From positions 124,001 to 188,000 of the forward strand of contig NZ_JYJA01000034.1 in the NCBI RefSeq assembly GCF_000956465.1: a stretch of DNA of 64,000 bases. Reading direction: 5' to 3'. The position numbers were made by a program, and so were the translations under genes. This DNA comes from Microbacterium trichothecenolyticum. GTDB lineage: Bacteria; Actinomycetota; Actinomycetes; Actinomycetales; Microbacteriaceae. Below the pieces are notes generated by a model. It ran no database searches, had not been told where the DNA came from, and saw only the letters and a program-made list of their open reading frames with translations. Shown piece by piece: positions 41,599 through 51,479 of this stretch (position 1 is its first letter; each line of letters starts with the position of its first letter).

Positions 41599-43089
41599 TC
41601 ATGACCAGCCGTTGTCGAACCAGCTGTGCCACAGGGCGCCGTCGTTGCCGCGACCCACGATGTCGAGCCGGCGCGGACCCCACGACGAGATGTCGAGCGA
41701 CGAGGTGAAGCCGCCGCCGAGGGTCTCCCAGCCGCTCCAGCCGTTCTCGAACCACTTGTGCCAGCAGGCGTTGTCGGTGCCGCGCACGACGACGTCGAGG
41801 CGTCCGGGGCCCCACGCGGCGACACCCGGAGACGACGTCAGCACACCGCCGAGCGACTCCCAGCCGCTCCAGCCGCCGTCGAACCACTTGTGCCAGAGCG
41901 CGTTGTCGGTGCCGCGCACGAACACGTCGAGGCGACCGGGACCCCACGACGCGACCGCGGGGTCGGAGGTGAGGCCTCCGCCGAGCGACTCCCAGCCGCT
42001 CCAGCCGCCGTCGAACCACTTGTGCCACAGCGCGTTGTCCGTGCCGCGCACGAACACGTCGACGCGTCCCGGACCCCACGAGGCGGCCGCCGGGCCCGAG
42101 CTCAGGCCACCGCCCAGCGACTCCCAGTCGTGCCAGCTGCCATCGAACCACTTGTGCCAGAGCGCGTTGTCCGTGCCGCGGGCGAAGATGTCGAGCCGGC
42201 GCGTTCCCCACGACGAGATCGCCGGGTCTGCGGTGATGATCCCGCCGAGCGACTCCCAGTTGTGCCAGCTGCCGTCGAACCACTTGTGCCAGACGGCGTT
42301 GTCGGTGCCCGCCGCGACCACGTCGAGCCGGCCCGGGCCCCACGAAGCCGCCGCCGGCCCGGTGTTCAGTCCACCGCCCAGAGACTCCCAGCCCACACCC
42401 GTCGGCGCCTGCGAGAGGCTCCCCGTCAGCCGGTACTTGACTCCGCTCGGCGTGTACGTGAGGTTGACCGGGGCCGGCGCGACCACCGGGATGGGCAGCC
42501 CCATCGAGGTGTCGACGGCCGCGAAGATGAGCGGCGTCATGCCGATGAGGTCGTCGGGATCGCCCCACGACCTCAGGAAGAGCCCGATCTTGCCGAGCGT
42601 GTCGGGCTCGATCGCGGCGCGGATCTTCGCGACGGCCGCGTCGATGTCGGGTTTCGGATCGGTGAGCGACAGCTTGCCGCCCTCGACGAGGCTCTTCAGC
42701 TGCGTGCGCACCGCATTCACGAGGTCGTTGATGAGGCCGCGGACCGCGGAGAACGGCGTCGCGTCCGATTCGAACACCAGCACGAGAGCGCCCAGCAGCT
42801 CGGGGAACTGCCCCGACTTCACCTGTTCCGCAGTCGGACGAGTGACGTCGTCGAAGCGCACGGCGCCCTGATTCGCGGGAACGGCCTTCGACTCCCCCGA
42901 ATCGATCCCGTTCGCCCAGTCGTCGTTCAGCACCCCGCTCCAGAACACGCTCGTCGACCCCGGCGTGAGGAATTTCGACCGGAATCCGACCATCACGATG
43001 TACGGCTCGTCTCCGTCCGACCAGAAGTCGTCCTCGTCCGCATTGTCGACGAACAGCCGCTCCAGACGTATCGTCCATGACTCGGCCAT
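41599..43089 (-). CDS. PLL/DUF346-type beta-propeller protein with novel N-terminal domain
   Basis: A 496-residue protein without signal peptide. Residues 1-230 form a domain starting [36 protein letters not shown], which I do not recognise. Residues about 232-496 are six near-identical 44-residue repeats ([40 protein letters not shown]), the PLL-like/DUF346 propeller found in fucose-binding lectins of Photorhabdus. Repeats three and four are almost identical in DNA, so expansion is recent. Trp and His in each blade could bind sugar. ATG 43089 starts the gene. Ligand and partner unknown. Confidence 0.8.
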   Translation of the reverse strand: MAESWTIRLERLFVDNADEDDFWSDGDEPYIVMVGFRSKFLTPGSTSVFWSGVLNDDWANGIDSGESKAVPANQGAVRFDDVTRPTAEQVKSGQFPELLGALVLVFESDATPFSAVRGLINDLVNAVRTQLKSLVEGGKLSLTDPKPDIDAAVAKIRAAIEPDTLGKIGLFLRSWGDPDDLIGMTPLIFAAVDTSMGLPIPVVAPAPVNLTYTPSGVKYRLTGSLSQAPTGVGWESLGGGLNTGPAAASWGPGRLDVVAAGTDNAVWHKWFDGSWHNWESLGGIITADPAISSWGTRRLDIFARGTDNALWHKWFDGSWHDWESLGGGLSSGPAAASWGPGRVDVFVRGTDNALWHKWFDGGWSGWESLGGGLTSDPAVASWGPGRLDVFVRGTDNALWHKWFDGGWSGWESLGGVLTSSPGVAAWGPGRLDVVVRGTDNACWHKWFENGWSGWETLGGGFTSSLDISSWGPRRLDIVGRGNDGALWHSWFDNGWS

Positions 43090-43185
43090 AGCTGCCTCCG
43101 TTCACCGGGACCGCCCGGCGGGCGGATCTCCACCGGTGAGGAGCGGAACCGACTCGCGGGTGATACGGCGGCTAGCCTGATTCGC

Positions 43186-43914
43186 GTGGGTGAGCGCACG
43201 CGGACGGGGATCACGGATGCCGGCGCGCCACCCCGCATCCGGACGCTCGGCATCATCGGCGCCGGGCGGGTGGGGCAGGTGCTCGCCCGCCTCGCGATCG
43301 CCGCCGGTCACCGCGTGCTCGTGGCCGGGTCGGGCGACCCCGCACGGATCGCCGGCACGATCGAGGCTGTGGCTCCCGGCGCGGTCGCGGTCGAGGCATC
43401 CGTTGCCGCACGCGACGCGGACGCGATCGTGCTCGCCCTGCCGCTCCCCCAGCACCACACGCTGCCCGCCGAAGATCTGCGGGGAAAGCTCGCGATCGAC
43501 GCGATGAACTACTGGTGGGAGGTCGACGGGCTGCGAGCCGACTTCGGCGACCTGCGCACCACGACGAGCGAGACGGTGCAGAGGTTCCTGCCCGAGACCC
43601 GGGTCGTGAAGGCGTTCAACCACATGGGCTACCGCGATCTCGACGAGGAGGCGCGGCCGGTCGGGTCCCCGGGTCGGAAGGCGATCGCGGTGGCGGGCGA
43701 CGACGAGGCATCGGTCGCACTCGTGATGCGGCTCGTCGACGACCTGGGCTTCGACCCGGTGCTCGCGGGGCCCCTCGCTGCGGGCATCATGCTCGAGCCC
43801 GGCGCCGAGGCCTTCGGCGCCGACGTCGACGCCATCGAGCTCCGCGCGATGCTCGACCGCTTCCCGACCTCGCAGCGCGGAATCATGGTGGCCCGCGCCC
43901 GCGCCGCGGGCTGA
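43186..43914 (+). CDS. NADPH:F420 reductase-like Rossmann protein
   Basis: A 242-residue NAD(P)-binding protein: RTLGIIGAGRVGQVLARLAIAAGHRVLVAGSGDP at the start, DADAIVLALPLPQHH in the middle, AFNHMGYRDLD and a C-terminal helix. This is the family of F420H2:NADP oxidoreductases and related dinucleotide-binding proteins (YajQ-unrelated). GTG 43186 follows TAGCCT (43173-43178) by 7 bases. Whether it truly uses F420 is uncertain because no F420 biosynthesis gene is in the window. Confidence 0.8.
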   Translation: MGERTRTGITDAGAPPRIRTLGIIGAGRVGQVLARLAIAAGHRVLVAGSGDPARIAGTIEAVAPGAVAVEASVAARDADAIVLALPLPQHHTLPAEDLRGKLAIDAMNYWWEVDGLRADFGDLRTTTSETVQRFLPETRVVKAFNHMGYRDLDEEARPVGSPGRKAIAVAGDDEASVALVMRLVDDLGFDPVLAGPLAAGIMLEPGAEAFGADVDAIELRAMLDRFPTSQRGIMVARARAAG

Positions 43915-44018
43915 CCCCGGCTTCCTCCCTTCTCCCACAGGTCAACCGGGGTTCTACAGGAGAAGCGCGCGGCGTTGGTCCTGTAGAGGCCCGGTTGACC
44001 TGTTGAGGCGGGGTCAGC
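43910..44018. terminator. 109-bp nested hairpin spanning both stop codons of convergent genes
   Basis: Three nested inverted repeats share one axis: GCTGACCCCG (43910-43919)/44009-44018; CAGGTCAACCGGG (43938-43950)/43990-44002; TCTACAGGA (43953-43961)/43979-43987, with a 17-nt loop. The TGA of the plus gene (43912-43914) and the stop of the minus gene (44014-44016) lie in the outer arms. Probably a bidirectional terminator, unusually long and AT-richer than neighbours. Confidence 0.7.
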
Positions 44019-44415
44019 GGCCAGGAGCCTCGGCCGCACGCCGGACTCTGCGGATCCCGGCATCGACGGCGGTCGCGAGAATGATCGTCGCCACGTAGAC
44101 CAGGAGGTCGCGGGCGTCGAACACCGTGCCGAGGACGAGCATCACGGGTGGGAAGGTCGCACCCCAGACGAGCGGGAGCCCTGTGAGCTGGAACAGCTCG
44201 ACCGCCACGCACCACGCGGCGGCGATCCCGCCCGCGGCGAGCGGGGGAAGGCGCGGGGCGATCAGCACCACCGCCAGGTACGCCGCGACGGCGTAGAGGG
44301 CGTCCCCGGCGATGTCGGTCGCTGCCGTGTCGGGCAGCACGCCGTGCACCAGCAGCCCTGCGGCAACCGTCACGACGAGCAGCAGCGCGGCGACGAGCCG
44401 ACGAGTGCGGGTCAC
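44014..44415 (-). CDS. DUF2809 family small membrane protein
   Basis: A 133-residue protein with four membrane helices (LVAALLLVVTVAAGLLVHGVL; YAVAAYLAVVLIAPRLPPLAAGGIAAAWCVAVELFQLTG; LVWGATFPPVMLVLGTVF; LLVYVATIILATAVDAGI). It matches the DUF2809 pattern. GTG 44415 overlaps the stop of mug by 4 bases (GTGA). Function unknown. Confidence 0.8.
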   Translation of the reverse strand: MTRTRRLVAALLLVVTVAAGLLVHGVLPDTAATDIAGDALYAVAAYLAVVLIAPRLPPLAAGGIAAAWCVAVELFQLTGLPLVWGATFPPVMLVLGTVFDARDLLVYVATIILATAVDAGIRRVRRAAEAPGR

Positions 44416-44981
44416 GAGATCACGCCCGCGGCTCGAGCGGGCTCCGCGTACGCCTCGGCCAGCGTCGCCACCGTCATGTGGGCGTTCAGGCCGCTCGGAT
44501 TGGGCACCACCCACAGTGCGGCGCCGCCGAGATCGTCGGGCTGCCGGCCTGCAGTCGCCCGCGGCTGCGCGAAGCCCTGCCGATAGGCGGTGAGCCCGAG
44601 GATCGCGACCACGGCGGGCCTCCAGCCGGCGACATCGCGGGCCAGCCGCTCGGCGCCCTCGCGGAGCTCTGTCCGCGAGAGCTCGTCCGCGCGCGCCGTG
44701 GCGCGCCGCACGATGCTCGAGATGCCGATGCCCGCGTCGAGCAGCATGCGGCGGTCGGCCCCGGCCATGCCGTCGTCGCCGATGCGCGGCATCCGTTCGA
44801 TGATGCCGGCCGCGACGAGGGCCGGGTAGAAGCGATTGCCCGGGTAGGCGAACGGCACGCCGGTGGCGGCCGTCCACAGACCCGGGTTGATGCCCACGAA
44901 CACCAGTTTCGGGTGCGAGGGCATGAGATCCGGGATGCTGCGCCCGCGGTACGTCTGCAGTTCGGCGCGCGTGAAACCCAT
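44412..44981 (-). CDS. mug: G/U mismatch-specific DNA glycosylase (Mug/TDG type)
   Basis: A 189-residue uracil-DNA glycosylase superfamily member. It has the active-site motif VFVGINPGLWTA with Asn in place of catalytic Asp, and the C-terminal VVPNPSGLNAHM loop, both typical of Mug/TDG. Removes uracil or ethenocytosine from mispairs. I chose ATG 44981; the frame continues to 44999 but the GAGACT hexamer 6 bases before 44981 fits the local leaderless pattern. Confidence 0.9.
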   Translation of the reverse strand: MGFTRAELQTYRGRSIPDLMPSHPKLVFVGINPGLWTAATGVPFAYPGNRFYPALVAAGIIERMPRIGDDGMAGADRRMLLDAGIGISSIVRRATARADELSRTELREGAERLARDVAGWRPAVVAILGLTAYRQGFAQPRATAGRQPDDLGGAALWVVPNPSGLNAHMTVATLAEAYAEPARAAGVIS

Positions 44982-45026
44982 GCGTTCAGTCTCACGCACC
45001 CGCGGGCGCAGCCCGGCAATGAGGCG

Positions 45027-45497
45027 TCAGGTGCGCGTCTGACCAGCCGGCTCGAGGGTGAAGTCGTTCGAGGCGGACCCGTCGGGGCGCGTGCTCTCCT
45101 GGAACACGAACTCCAGGCCGCGCTCGTCGAAGGCGCGGAACCAGTCGTCCCACGAGACCTCCTTGAGGTCTTCGAGGTCGTTGCCGAAGTCGAAGTCGAA
45201 GCGGAGTTCGCCGACGTCGCCGTCGTCGTCGGTGCCTTCGACGATGGCCGGGGTCGCGTGACGGTCCTCCGCCCACTGGCGGATCACGTCGTGGTCGGTC
45301 GTCGCACTGTGCTCGACGGGCTCCTGCGGGATCGACTCATCCCGCTCCGGCACGGCGTTCTGGCGGGCGTCGGCCGGGGTACCGACGCGGGGGTCGGCCG
45401 CCTCGCGCTCGCGCTGCTCGCGGCGCGTGGCCGCGATCGGCTCCTCGGCGCGCGCGTTCTGCCGCGGGGTGTCCATGTGCTCTGCGTGGTCGCTCAT
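45027..45497 (-). CDS. Acidic hypothetical protein
   Basis: A 156-residue protein. The N-terminal 90 residues are charged and disorder-prone (Arg/Glu/Ala/Pro-rich, DTPRQNARAEEPIAATRREQRERE). The C-terminal half (GELRFDFDFGNDLEDLKEVSWDDWFRAFDERGLEFVFQE) has an alternating acidic/aromatic pattern, similar to small actinobacterial proteins of unknown role. The ATG at 45497 has AAGGAGGA. No membrane segment. Confidence 0.75.
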   Translation of the reverse strand: MSDHAEHMDTPRQNARAEEPIAATRREQREREAADPRVGTPADARQNAVPERDESIPQEPVEHSATTDHDVIRQWAEDRHATPAIVEGTDDDGDVGELRFDFDFGNDLEDLKEVSWDDWFRAFDERGLEFVFQESTRPDGSASNDFTLEPAGQTRT

Positions 45498-45586
45498 GAG
45501 CGTCCTCCTTCTGGGGTCCTCCCAGACTGCGGCGGGCAGAACGCCGTGTGGAGGGGCTTGTCACCGGGCACGGTGCGCGCTAGGAC

Positions 45587-46552
45587 TCAGTTCCGCGCGG
45601 CGTCGATCTGCGCCGCCATCAGCGTGACGAGCTCGTACACGACATGGCTCGCGGCGATGCCGGTCAGCTGCGCGTGGTCGTACGCGGGCGACACCTCGAC
45701 CACGTCCGCCCCCACGACGTCCAGGTCGCTCAGGGCACGCAGCATCCGGAGCAGTTCCCTGCTCGTCATGCCGCCCGCCTCCGGGGTTCCGGTGCCCGGG
45801 GCGTGGGCAGGGTCGAGCACATCGATGTCGATCGAGATGTACAGCGGCTTGTCGCCGACGCGGCGGCGAACGCGCTCGATCGCGGCCTCGATGCCGCGCT
45901 CCTCGATGTCGACGCTCGAGACGATCGAGAAGCCGAGACGCTCGTCGTCGTCGAGGTCCTGCTTCGAGTACAGCGGCCCGCGCGTGCCGACGTGGCAGCT
46001 CGCGGTGAGGTCGATGAGACCCTCCTCGCTCGCGCGGCGGAACGGCGTGCCGTGCGTGACGGGGGCGCCGAAGTAGGTGTCCCAGGTGTCGAGGTGCGCA
46101 TCGAAGTGCAGCACGGCGACCGGCCCGTGCTTCTTGTTCACGGCGCGCAGCAGCGGGAGGGCGATGGTGTGGTCGCCGCCGACGGTGACGATGCGGTCGA
46201 CGCGCTCGCCGAGGGCCGTGGCCGCGGTCTCGATGTCGGCGACGGCCTCGCCGATGTCGAACGGGTTCGCCGGGATGTCACCGGCATCGACGACCTGCGC
46301 GGCCGCGAACGGGGACACGTCCTGCGCGGGGTTGTACGGCCGCAGCAGCCGCGACGACTCGCGCACGTGCGACGGGCCGAAACGCGCTCCCGGGCGGTAG
46401 CTCACGCCGGTGTCGAACGGGATGCCGACGATCGCGAGATCGGCGCGCGGCACCTCCTCGATGCGCGGCAGCCGTGCGAACGTCGCGATGCCGGCGTAGC
46501 GCGGGTAGACAGATGCGTCGACGGGGCCGACGGGTTCGCGGTCGTCAGTCAT
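45587..46552 (-). CDS. speB: Ureohydrolase (agmatinase / guanidinobutyrase family)
   Basis: A 321-residue arginase-superfamily enzyme with all manganese ligands: GGDHTIALP (His), [11 protein letters not shown] (Asp, His, Asp), [22 protein letters not shown] (two Asp). It releases urea from a guanidino substrate. Length and [16 protein letters not shown] fit agmatinase/guanidinobutyrase rather than arginase. Last gene of a four-gene minus-strand operon; ATG 46552 overlaps the TPP enzyme stop by 4 bases (ATGA). The neighbouring decarboxylase favours 4-guanidinobutyrate, but agmatine cannot be excluded. Confidence 0.9.
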   Translation of the reverse strand: MTDDREPVGPVDASVYPRYAGIATFARLPRIEEVPRADLAIVGIPFDTGVSYRPGARFGPSHVRESSRLLRPYNPAQDVSPFAAAQVVDAGDIPANPFDIGEAVADIETAATALGERVDRIVTVGGDHTIALPLLRAVNKKHGPVAVLHFDAHLDTWDTYFGAPVTHGTPFRRASEEGLIDLTASCHVGTRGPLYSKQDLDDDERLGFSIVSSVDIEERGIEAAIERVRRRVGDKPLYISIDIDVLDPAHAPGTGTPEAGGMTSRELLRMLRALSDLDVVGADVVEVSPAYDHAQLTGIAASHVVYELVTLMAAQIDAARN

Positions 46553-48210
46553 GACTCGCCTCTCAGGGTCGAAGATTCGGTCGACGGATGCTGCGCCCCG
46601 GCGTTCTGCGGAATGTGGACGAGCTGAACGCCGCCGGCGGCGAGGGCTTCACCGAGCGCAGCGGCGATGTCGTCGGAGGTCTCGGCACGCCGGCCGGTCG
46701 CCCCGAACGCGTTGGCGAGGGCGACCCAGTCGGGCTGCACGAGATCCACGCCGACCGGGCGGATGCCGCGATCCACCTCGTTCTGCTTGATCTCGGCGTA
46801 GCCGCCGTTGTCGACGCATACGACGGTGAGGTCGAGGCGCTGCTCGACCGCCGTCACGAGCTCGTTGACGCAGAACATCAGCGCGCCGTCGCCGACAACG
46901 GCGACGACGGGGCGGCCGCCGACGGCGGGCTGGGCGATGCGGGCGCCGATCGCGGCGGGGAGCCCGTAGCCGAGCGTCGCGTAGGTCGGCGTGTACAGGA
47001 GCGAGTGCGGGCACGACTGGCGCAGCACGTTGGCGAGCGCCAGGTACACGATCTGCGACGAATCGCCGGAGACGATCGCGTCAGGCGGAAGGGCGGCCGC
47101 GAGAGTCTCGGCGAGCGCGACCGTCCCGGGGAGGATTCCGGCCGTCTCGGCGGCGATCGCGGCGCGTTCGGCCGTCACGTCACGGAGTGCGCGAGGCTCG
47201 TCGGCAAGCGCGGCGAGGAGGTCTTCGGCCACGGCGGTGCAGTCGCCCACGATGCCGACGGACGCGTCGAGGTTCTTGTGGAGCTGCGCGGCCGAGATGT
47301 CGACGCGGACCACCGCGCCGCGCGCGTCGAGTCGCGGCGCCCACAGCTCGGCCTCGCCGAGCTTCGAGCCGAGCACGAGCAGCACGTCCGCGTCCTCGGC
47401 GACCCGGCGCGCGGCCTCGAGGCGCAGGCTCGACCCCAGCGACAAGGGGTGGTGCTCATCCACGGTGGCCTTGCCGTTGAGGGTCGTGACGACCGGGGCG
47501 CCGAGCCGCTCGGCGAGCGCCGTGATCGCGCGGCCGGCGCGCGTGGCGCCGCCACCCGCGACGATCACCGGGCGCGCAGCATCCGTCAGCAGCTTCGCGG
47601 CGTCGCGCACCGCAGCCGCGTCACCGCGAACCGGCGCGGGAGCCGGACGAGCCTCGCGCGCCGCCGCCGGCACGTCGGCCGGCGCCTCGAGCACGTCCAG
47701 CGGGATCTCGATGTGCACCGGGCGTGGGCGCCCGGTGCGGAACAGCGCGAACGCATCGTGCACCGCGTCCACGGCATCCGCCGCCGTCGTCACGCGACGC
47801 GACCACTCCGCGATCGCGCCGACCATCGCCGTCGCATCCTTCGTCTCGTGCAGCGTGCCGACGTCGCGGAACTCGGCCCCGAGGGCCACGCCTGGCGAGA
47901 TCACCAGCAGCGGCCGCGATTCGCAGAACGCGGTGCCGATCGCGCTCATCGCGTTCTGCAGACCCGGGCCCGACGTCGTGATGACGACGCCGGGCAGCCC
48001 CGTCTGCTGCGCCCAGCCATCGGCGCCATAGCCCGAGCCCTGCTCGTGGCGGTTGGTCACCGCGCGCATGCCGAGGCCTTCGAGCGGCCGGTACAACTCG
48101 AGGTTGTGCGTGCCCGGAATGCCGAACACCGCGGTGACCCCGTAGTTGCGCACGGTCTCGAGCACGGCGCGGCCGGTCGTGTCGGAGTACTGGTCCGCGA
48201 TGTCGGTCAT
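46549..48210 (-). CDS. Thiamine-diphosphate-dependent decarboxylase (acetolactate synthase-like; candidate 2-ketoarginine decarboxylase)
   Basis: A 553-residue TPP enzyme. Order: PYR domain ([33 protein letters not shown] with the catalytic Glu), central domain ([12 protein letters not shown]) and PP domain with the Mg-TPP motif [34 protein letters not shown]. It belongs to the acetolactate synthase/AruI group. AruI decarboxylates 2-ketoarginine to 4-guanidinobutyraldehyde, and the adjoining ureohydrolase gene supports that reading. ATG 48210 overlaps the amidohydrolase stop (ATGA). The specific substrate is inference. Confidence 0.82.
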   Translation of the reverse strand: MTDIADQYSDTTGRAVLETVRNYGVTAVFGIPGTHNLELYRPLEGLGMRAVTNRHEQGSGYGADGWAQQTGLPGVVITTSGPGLQNAMSAIGTAFCESRPLLVISPGVALGAEFRDVGTLHETKDATAMVGAIAEWSRRVTTAADAVDAVHDAFALFRTGRPRPVHIEIPLDVLEAPADVPAAAREARPAPAPVRGDAAAVRDAAKLLTDAARPVIVAGGGATRAGRAITALAERLGAPVVTTLNGKATVDEHHPLSLGSSLRLEAARRVAEDADVLLVLGSKLGEAELWAPRLDARGAVVRVDISAAQLHKNLDASVGIVGDCTAVAEDLLAALADEPRALRDVTAERAAIAAETAGILPGTVALAETLAAALPPDAIVSGDSSQIVYLALANVLRQSCPHSLLYTPTYATLGYGLPAAIGARIAQPAVGGRPVVAVVGDGALMFCVNELVTAVEQRLDLTVVCVDNGGYAEIKQNEVDRGIRPVGVDLVQPDWVALANAFGATGRRAETSDDIAAALGEALAAGGVQLVHIPQNAGAQHPSTESSTLRGES

Positions 48211-49898
48211 GGTGTCAGCGCCTCGACGCGCGCCATCGCGTACCGTCGTTCGCCCGCGACCCACGTCTCGAGCACCGGGATCCGCGAGATCTCGCTCGCG
48301 TCGACCGCAAGCGGGTCGGCGCCGAGCACCGCGAAGTCGGCGTACTTGCCGGCCTCGAGGGAGCCCAGGTCGTCTTCGCGGCCCAGCGAGACCGCGCCCT
48401 CATAGGTGTGGGCGCGCAGCGCCGCATCCGCCGACACCCGGAGGGAGTCGGGACCGAGCTTGTGCCCACGGCGCGTCACGCGCGTGACGGCGGTCTGGAT
48501 CGCCTCGAGCGGGATGGGCTCGGCGACAGGCGCATCGGACGAGATCGTGAACGGCACCCCGGCCGCCTCGAACTCGCCGAGCGGGTTGAACCGCTCCCCC
48601 GGGGTGCCGATCGCCTGCTCGACCCCCTCGCCCCAGTTGAAGTAGTGCTGGGTTTGGTTGACGGGACGGATGCCGGCTGCCGCCATGCGCCGGATCTGCT
48701 CCGGGGTCGGCAGCCCGCAGTGCTCGATGCGGTGGCGGGAGTCGTCGTCGGGGTGCTCGGCGAGCGCCGCCTCGATCGCCGACACGACCATCTCGATCGC
48801 CGTCGGCGACTGGGCGTGCGTCGCGGTCTGGAGGCCTGCGGCGTGCGCCTTGCGGATGAGCTCGGCGTACTCGGCGGGCTCGTGGTAGAGCTGCCCGGTC
48901 CGGCACGGGTCGCCGACGTAGCCGTCGGGGAAGTACGCCGTCCAGCCGCCGAGCGTGCCGTCGGCGTACAGCTTGATGCCGGCGAAGCTCAGGTGGGCGT
49001 TGCCGAACTGGCCGACCAGCCCCATCTCGAGCGCCTCGTCGAGCAGGTGCGACAGCAGGTACATCGACACCCGCAGCTCCAGCCGGCCGGCCTCGGCGAG
49101 GCGCAGGTACATGTCGAACTCGCGGCGCGACACCTGCGCGTCGCCGATCGTCGTCACTCCCCCGGCGAGGAACCGCTGCGTCGCGACATCCAGCTGCCGC
49201 AGGTGCTCCTCCGGCTCGTCGGCGAGGTGGAAGTTCGGACCGTGGTGGCCGATCTTCACGCCGTGCACTCCGGTGAGCATGTTGCACGCGGCATCCGAGA
49301 TCTCGCCGGTGAGCTCGCCGTCGGCGTCGCGGAAGATCTCGCCGCCCTCGGGGTTGGGGGTGTCGCGGTCGACGCCGTTGATCTCGAACGTGTAAGAGTT
49401 CACGACGCCGCCGTGCCCCGACGCGTTCATGAGGTAGACCTCGCGGTCGGTCGCGACCTCGTCGAGCTCGAAACGGGACGGATGCCGCTGCTCGGCGAGG
49501 TTGCGGTGCTCATAGCCGTACCCCCGCACCGGCCGCCCTGCCGGCAGCCCGGCGGCCGCGGCCTTCAGCAGCGCCACGATCTCAGGGATGCTGCCCGACT
49601 TCTCGGGACCGCAGTCCACCCAGGTCATGAGCTGGCCGTACATGAGCGGGTGGGCGTGGGCGTCGACGAAGCCCGGCACGACGACCGCGTCGCCGAGGTC
49701 GACGACCTCGGGGTCCAGGCGGAGGGCGGCCGCAGCATCCCGGCACTCCTGTGCCGTGCCGATCGCGACGACGCGTCCGCGGTCGGTGAGCATCGCGGTG
49801 GCGGTGCTGTCCTGCGCGTCGACGGTGTGGATGGCACCGGCGATCACCAGGCGCGGGGTCTGCTGCGCGGGGCGGTCGAAGGGGGCGAGCTTTCTCAT
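48207..49898 (-). CDS. YtcJ-type amidohydrolase
   Basis: A 563-residue amidohydrolase_3 enzyme: VVPGFVDAHAHPLMYG (metal His pair), ATHAQSPTAIEMV and HRIEHCGLPT (His), TISSDAPVAEPIPL (catalytic Asp) and C-terminal LGSLEAGKYADFAVL. YtcJ relatives hydrolyse amide or formamidine bonds of small metabolites; the substrate is not evident. It lies between the transporter and the TPP enzyme, so it probably acts on the transported compound. ATG 49898. Confidence 0.87.
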   Translation of the reverse strand: MRKLAPFDRPAQQTPRLVIAGAIHTVDAQDSTATAMLTDRGRVVAIGTAQECRDAAAALRLDPEVVDLGDAVVVPGFVDAHAHPLMYGQLMTWVDCGPEKSGSIPEIVALLKAAAAGLPAGRPVRGYGYEHRNLAEQRHPSRFELDEVATDREVYLMNASGHGGVVNSYTFEINGVDRDTPNPEGGEIFRDADGELTGEISDAACNMLTGVHGVKIGHHGPNFHLADEPEEHLRQLDVATQRFLAGGVTTIGDAQVSRREFDMYLRLAEAGRLELRVSMYLLSHLLDEALEMGLVGQFGNAHLSFAGIKLYADGTLGGWTAYFPDGYVGDPCRTGQLYHEPAEYAELIRKAHAAGLQTATHAQSPTAIEMVVSAIEAALAEHPDDDSRHRIEHCGLPTPEQIRRMAAAGIRPVNQTQHYFNWGEGVEQAIGTPGERFNPLGEFEAAGVPFTISSDAPVAEPIPLEAIQTAVTRVTRRGHKLGPDSLRVSADAALRAHTYEGAVSLGREDDLGSLEAGKYADFAVLGADPLAVDASEISRIPVLETWVAGERRYAMARVEALTP

Positions 49899-49938
49899 GG
49901 TGTCCTCTGTTCGAGTTCGAGTGCGGACGGAGCCGTGC

Positions 49939-51261
49939 TCAGAGGGTGCGGGCAGCCGTGGTGTCGGTGCGCGGCGTGAACGAGTCCGTCACGGGCGCCT
50001 CGTCGGAGTGCTGCGGTGCGAGCCAGGTGCAGAGGCCGGCGAGCAGGGCCATTCCGATGAACATGAAGATGACCGACCAGACGCTGCCGGTCCACGCGAT
50101 GAGCATGGTCGCGAACCAGGGCGAGAAGCCGGCCCAGATCGCCGCGCCGACGCCGTACGACAGCGCGATCGACGTGTAGCGCGCCTGCGGGCGGAACATC
50201 TGCGCGAGGATCGCGGCGATCGGTGCGTAGGTGGCGCTCATCGCGATGCGCACGAGGGAGGCCAGCAGGAAGATGACGGGCTCTACCTTGCCGGGCAGCA
50301 CAAGCATGAACGGCACGAACGTGAGCACAGAGGTCACCAGGCCGATGTACATGATGTTCTTGCGGCCCCATTTGTCGCCGAGCCACGCGACCGGCAGCGT
50401 GACGACGAACTCGATGAACGAGGCGATCGTCATGGCGTCGAGGATGAGCTGCGGGCTCATGCTGATCGGCTCGCCGGTCGCGTACGAGGTCGCGAAGGTG
50501 GTGGCGAGGTAGTAGCCGCCGGTCGAGATCGGCAGCAGGCCGATGCCGAGCAGGATCGGCTTCCAGTTGACGCGCAGTGCGAACGCCAGGGGCATGGTCT
50601 GCTTGCGGCCCTCGACCTTCTGCTCGAAGACCGGCGACTCCTCGACGCGGTAGCGCACCCAGAAGCCGACGGCCACCAGCACGATCGAGAGCAGGAACGG
50701 GATGCGCCATCCGCCGTTCATGATGAAGTCGTCACCGAAGCGCGACATGATCGCGAAGATCCCCGAGGCCAGCAGCGCGCCGGCCGGGTTGCCCAGCTGC
50801 GTGAAGCCGCCGTAGAACGTCTTCTTGCCGGCCGGAGCGTGCTCGACGCTCATCAGCACGGCGCCGCCCCACTCGCCGCCGACAGCGAGGCCCTGCAGGG
50901 CGCGCAGCAGGATGAGGAGGATCGGGGCGACGATGCCGATCGCCTCGTACGTGGGCAGGCATCCGACGAGCACCGTCGAGACACCCATCAGCAGCAGCGT
51001 GATGACGAGCGAGACGCGACGCCCGAGCTTGTCGCCGATGTGGCCGAAGATGATGCCGCCCAGCGGGCGCACGAGGAACGCCACCGCGAACGTCGCGAAG
51101 GCGGCGGCGGTCTCGGCGAGCGGGTCGCCGCTCGGGAAGAAGAGGGGCCCGAACACGAGCGCGGCGGCGGTCGCGTAGACGTAGAAGTCGTACCACTCGA
51201 TGGTGGTTCCCACGAACGCGGCGATGCCTGCGCGCCGCGCCCTGCTGGTGGTGGAAGTCAT
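49939..51261 (-). CDS. MHS-family (metabolite:H+ symporter) MFS transporter
   Basis: A 440-residue 12-helix permease. It opens with ARRAGIAAFVGTTIEWYDFYVYATAAALVFGPLFF, the MHS hallmark. GHIGDKLGRRVSLVITLLLMG (MFS motif A) and GLAVGGEWGGAVLMSVEHAP follow. MHS proteins import organic acids and betaines with protons. The ATG at 51261 has AAAGGAGCG. First gene of the catabolic operon; the amidohydrolase follows 40 bp later. Confidence 0.9.
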   Translation of the reverse strand: MTSTTSRARRAGIAAFVGTTIEWYDFYVYATAAALVFGPLFFPSGDPLAETAAAFATFAVAFLVRPLGGIIFGHIGDKLGRRVSLVITLLLMGVSTVLVGCLPTYEAIGIVAPILLILLRALQGLAVGGEWGGAVLMSVEHAPAGKKTFYGGFTQLGNPAGALLASGIFAIMSRFGDDFIMNGGWRIPFLLSIVLVAVGFWVRYRVEESPVFEQKVEGRKQTMPLAFALRVNWKPILLGIGLLPISTGGYYLATTFATSYATGEPISMSPQLILDAMTIASFIEFVVTLPVAWLGDKWGRKNIMYIGLVTSVLTFVPFMLVLPGKVEPVIFLLASLVRIAMSATYAPIAAILAQMFRPQARYTSIALSYGVGAAIWAGFSPWFATMLIAWTGSVWSVIFMFIGMALLAGLCTWLAPQHSDEAPVTDSFTPRTDTTAARTL

Positions 51262-51377
51262 GACCGCTCCTTTGCGGATGTATCGGGGATGCGATGAGGC
51301 TAGAGACGAACGGATGCCGCTGGCAAGGGCAGAACTCCAGCGTCGGACGCGATCCACTGGGGTTCTGGCGGGCTCGG

Positions 51378-51434
51378 TGCACAGAATCACATGCGGCGTC
51401 CTGTTCCTATGGTTCTAGACTCGGATTCTGCGCA
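51378..51434. repeat. Degenerate relative of the 80-bp palindrome (ends only) in the Lrp/MFS gap
   Basis: TGCACAGAATC (51378-51388) and GATTCTGCGCA (51424-51434) match the ends of the 80-bp element with one arm mismatch, but the interior is shorter (57 bp in all) and unrelated. It sits in the 218-bp divergent promoter region between the MHS and Lrp genes, so it could instead be an Lrp operator. No other gene or element is visible in 51262-51479. Confidence 0.5.
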
Positions 51435-51479
51435 TCAGGACGTGCGTTCTCCGGGAAATCGACGAATTCGAGGATCGCG

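Noticed and set aside
41599..42400. Regular 132-bp repeats as a possible CRISPR or satellite array
   Set aside because: They are in frame, encode propeller blades, and lack the short-repeat/unique-spacer structure of CRISPR.
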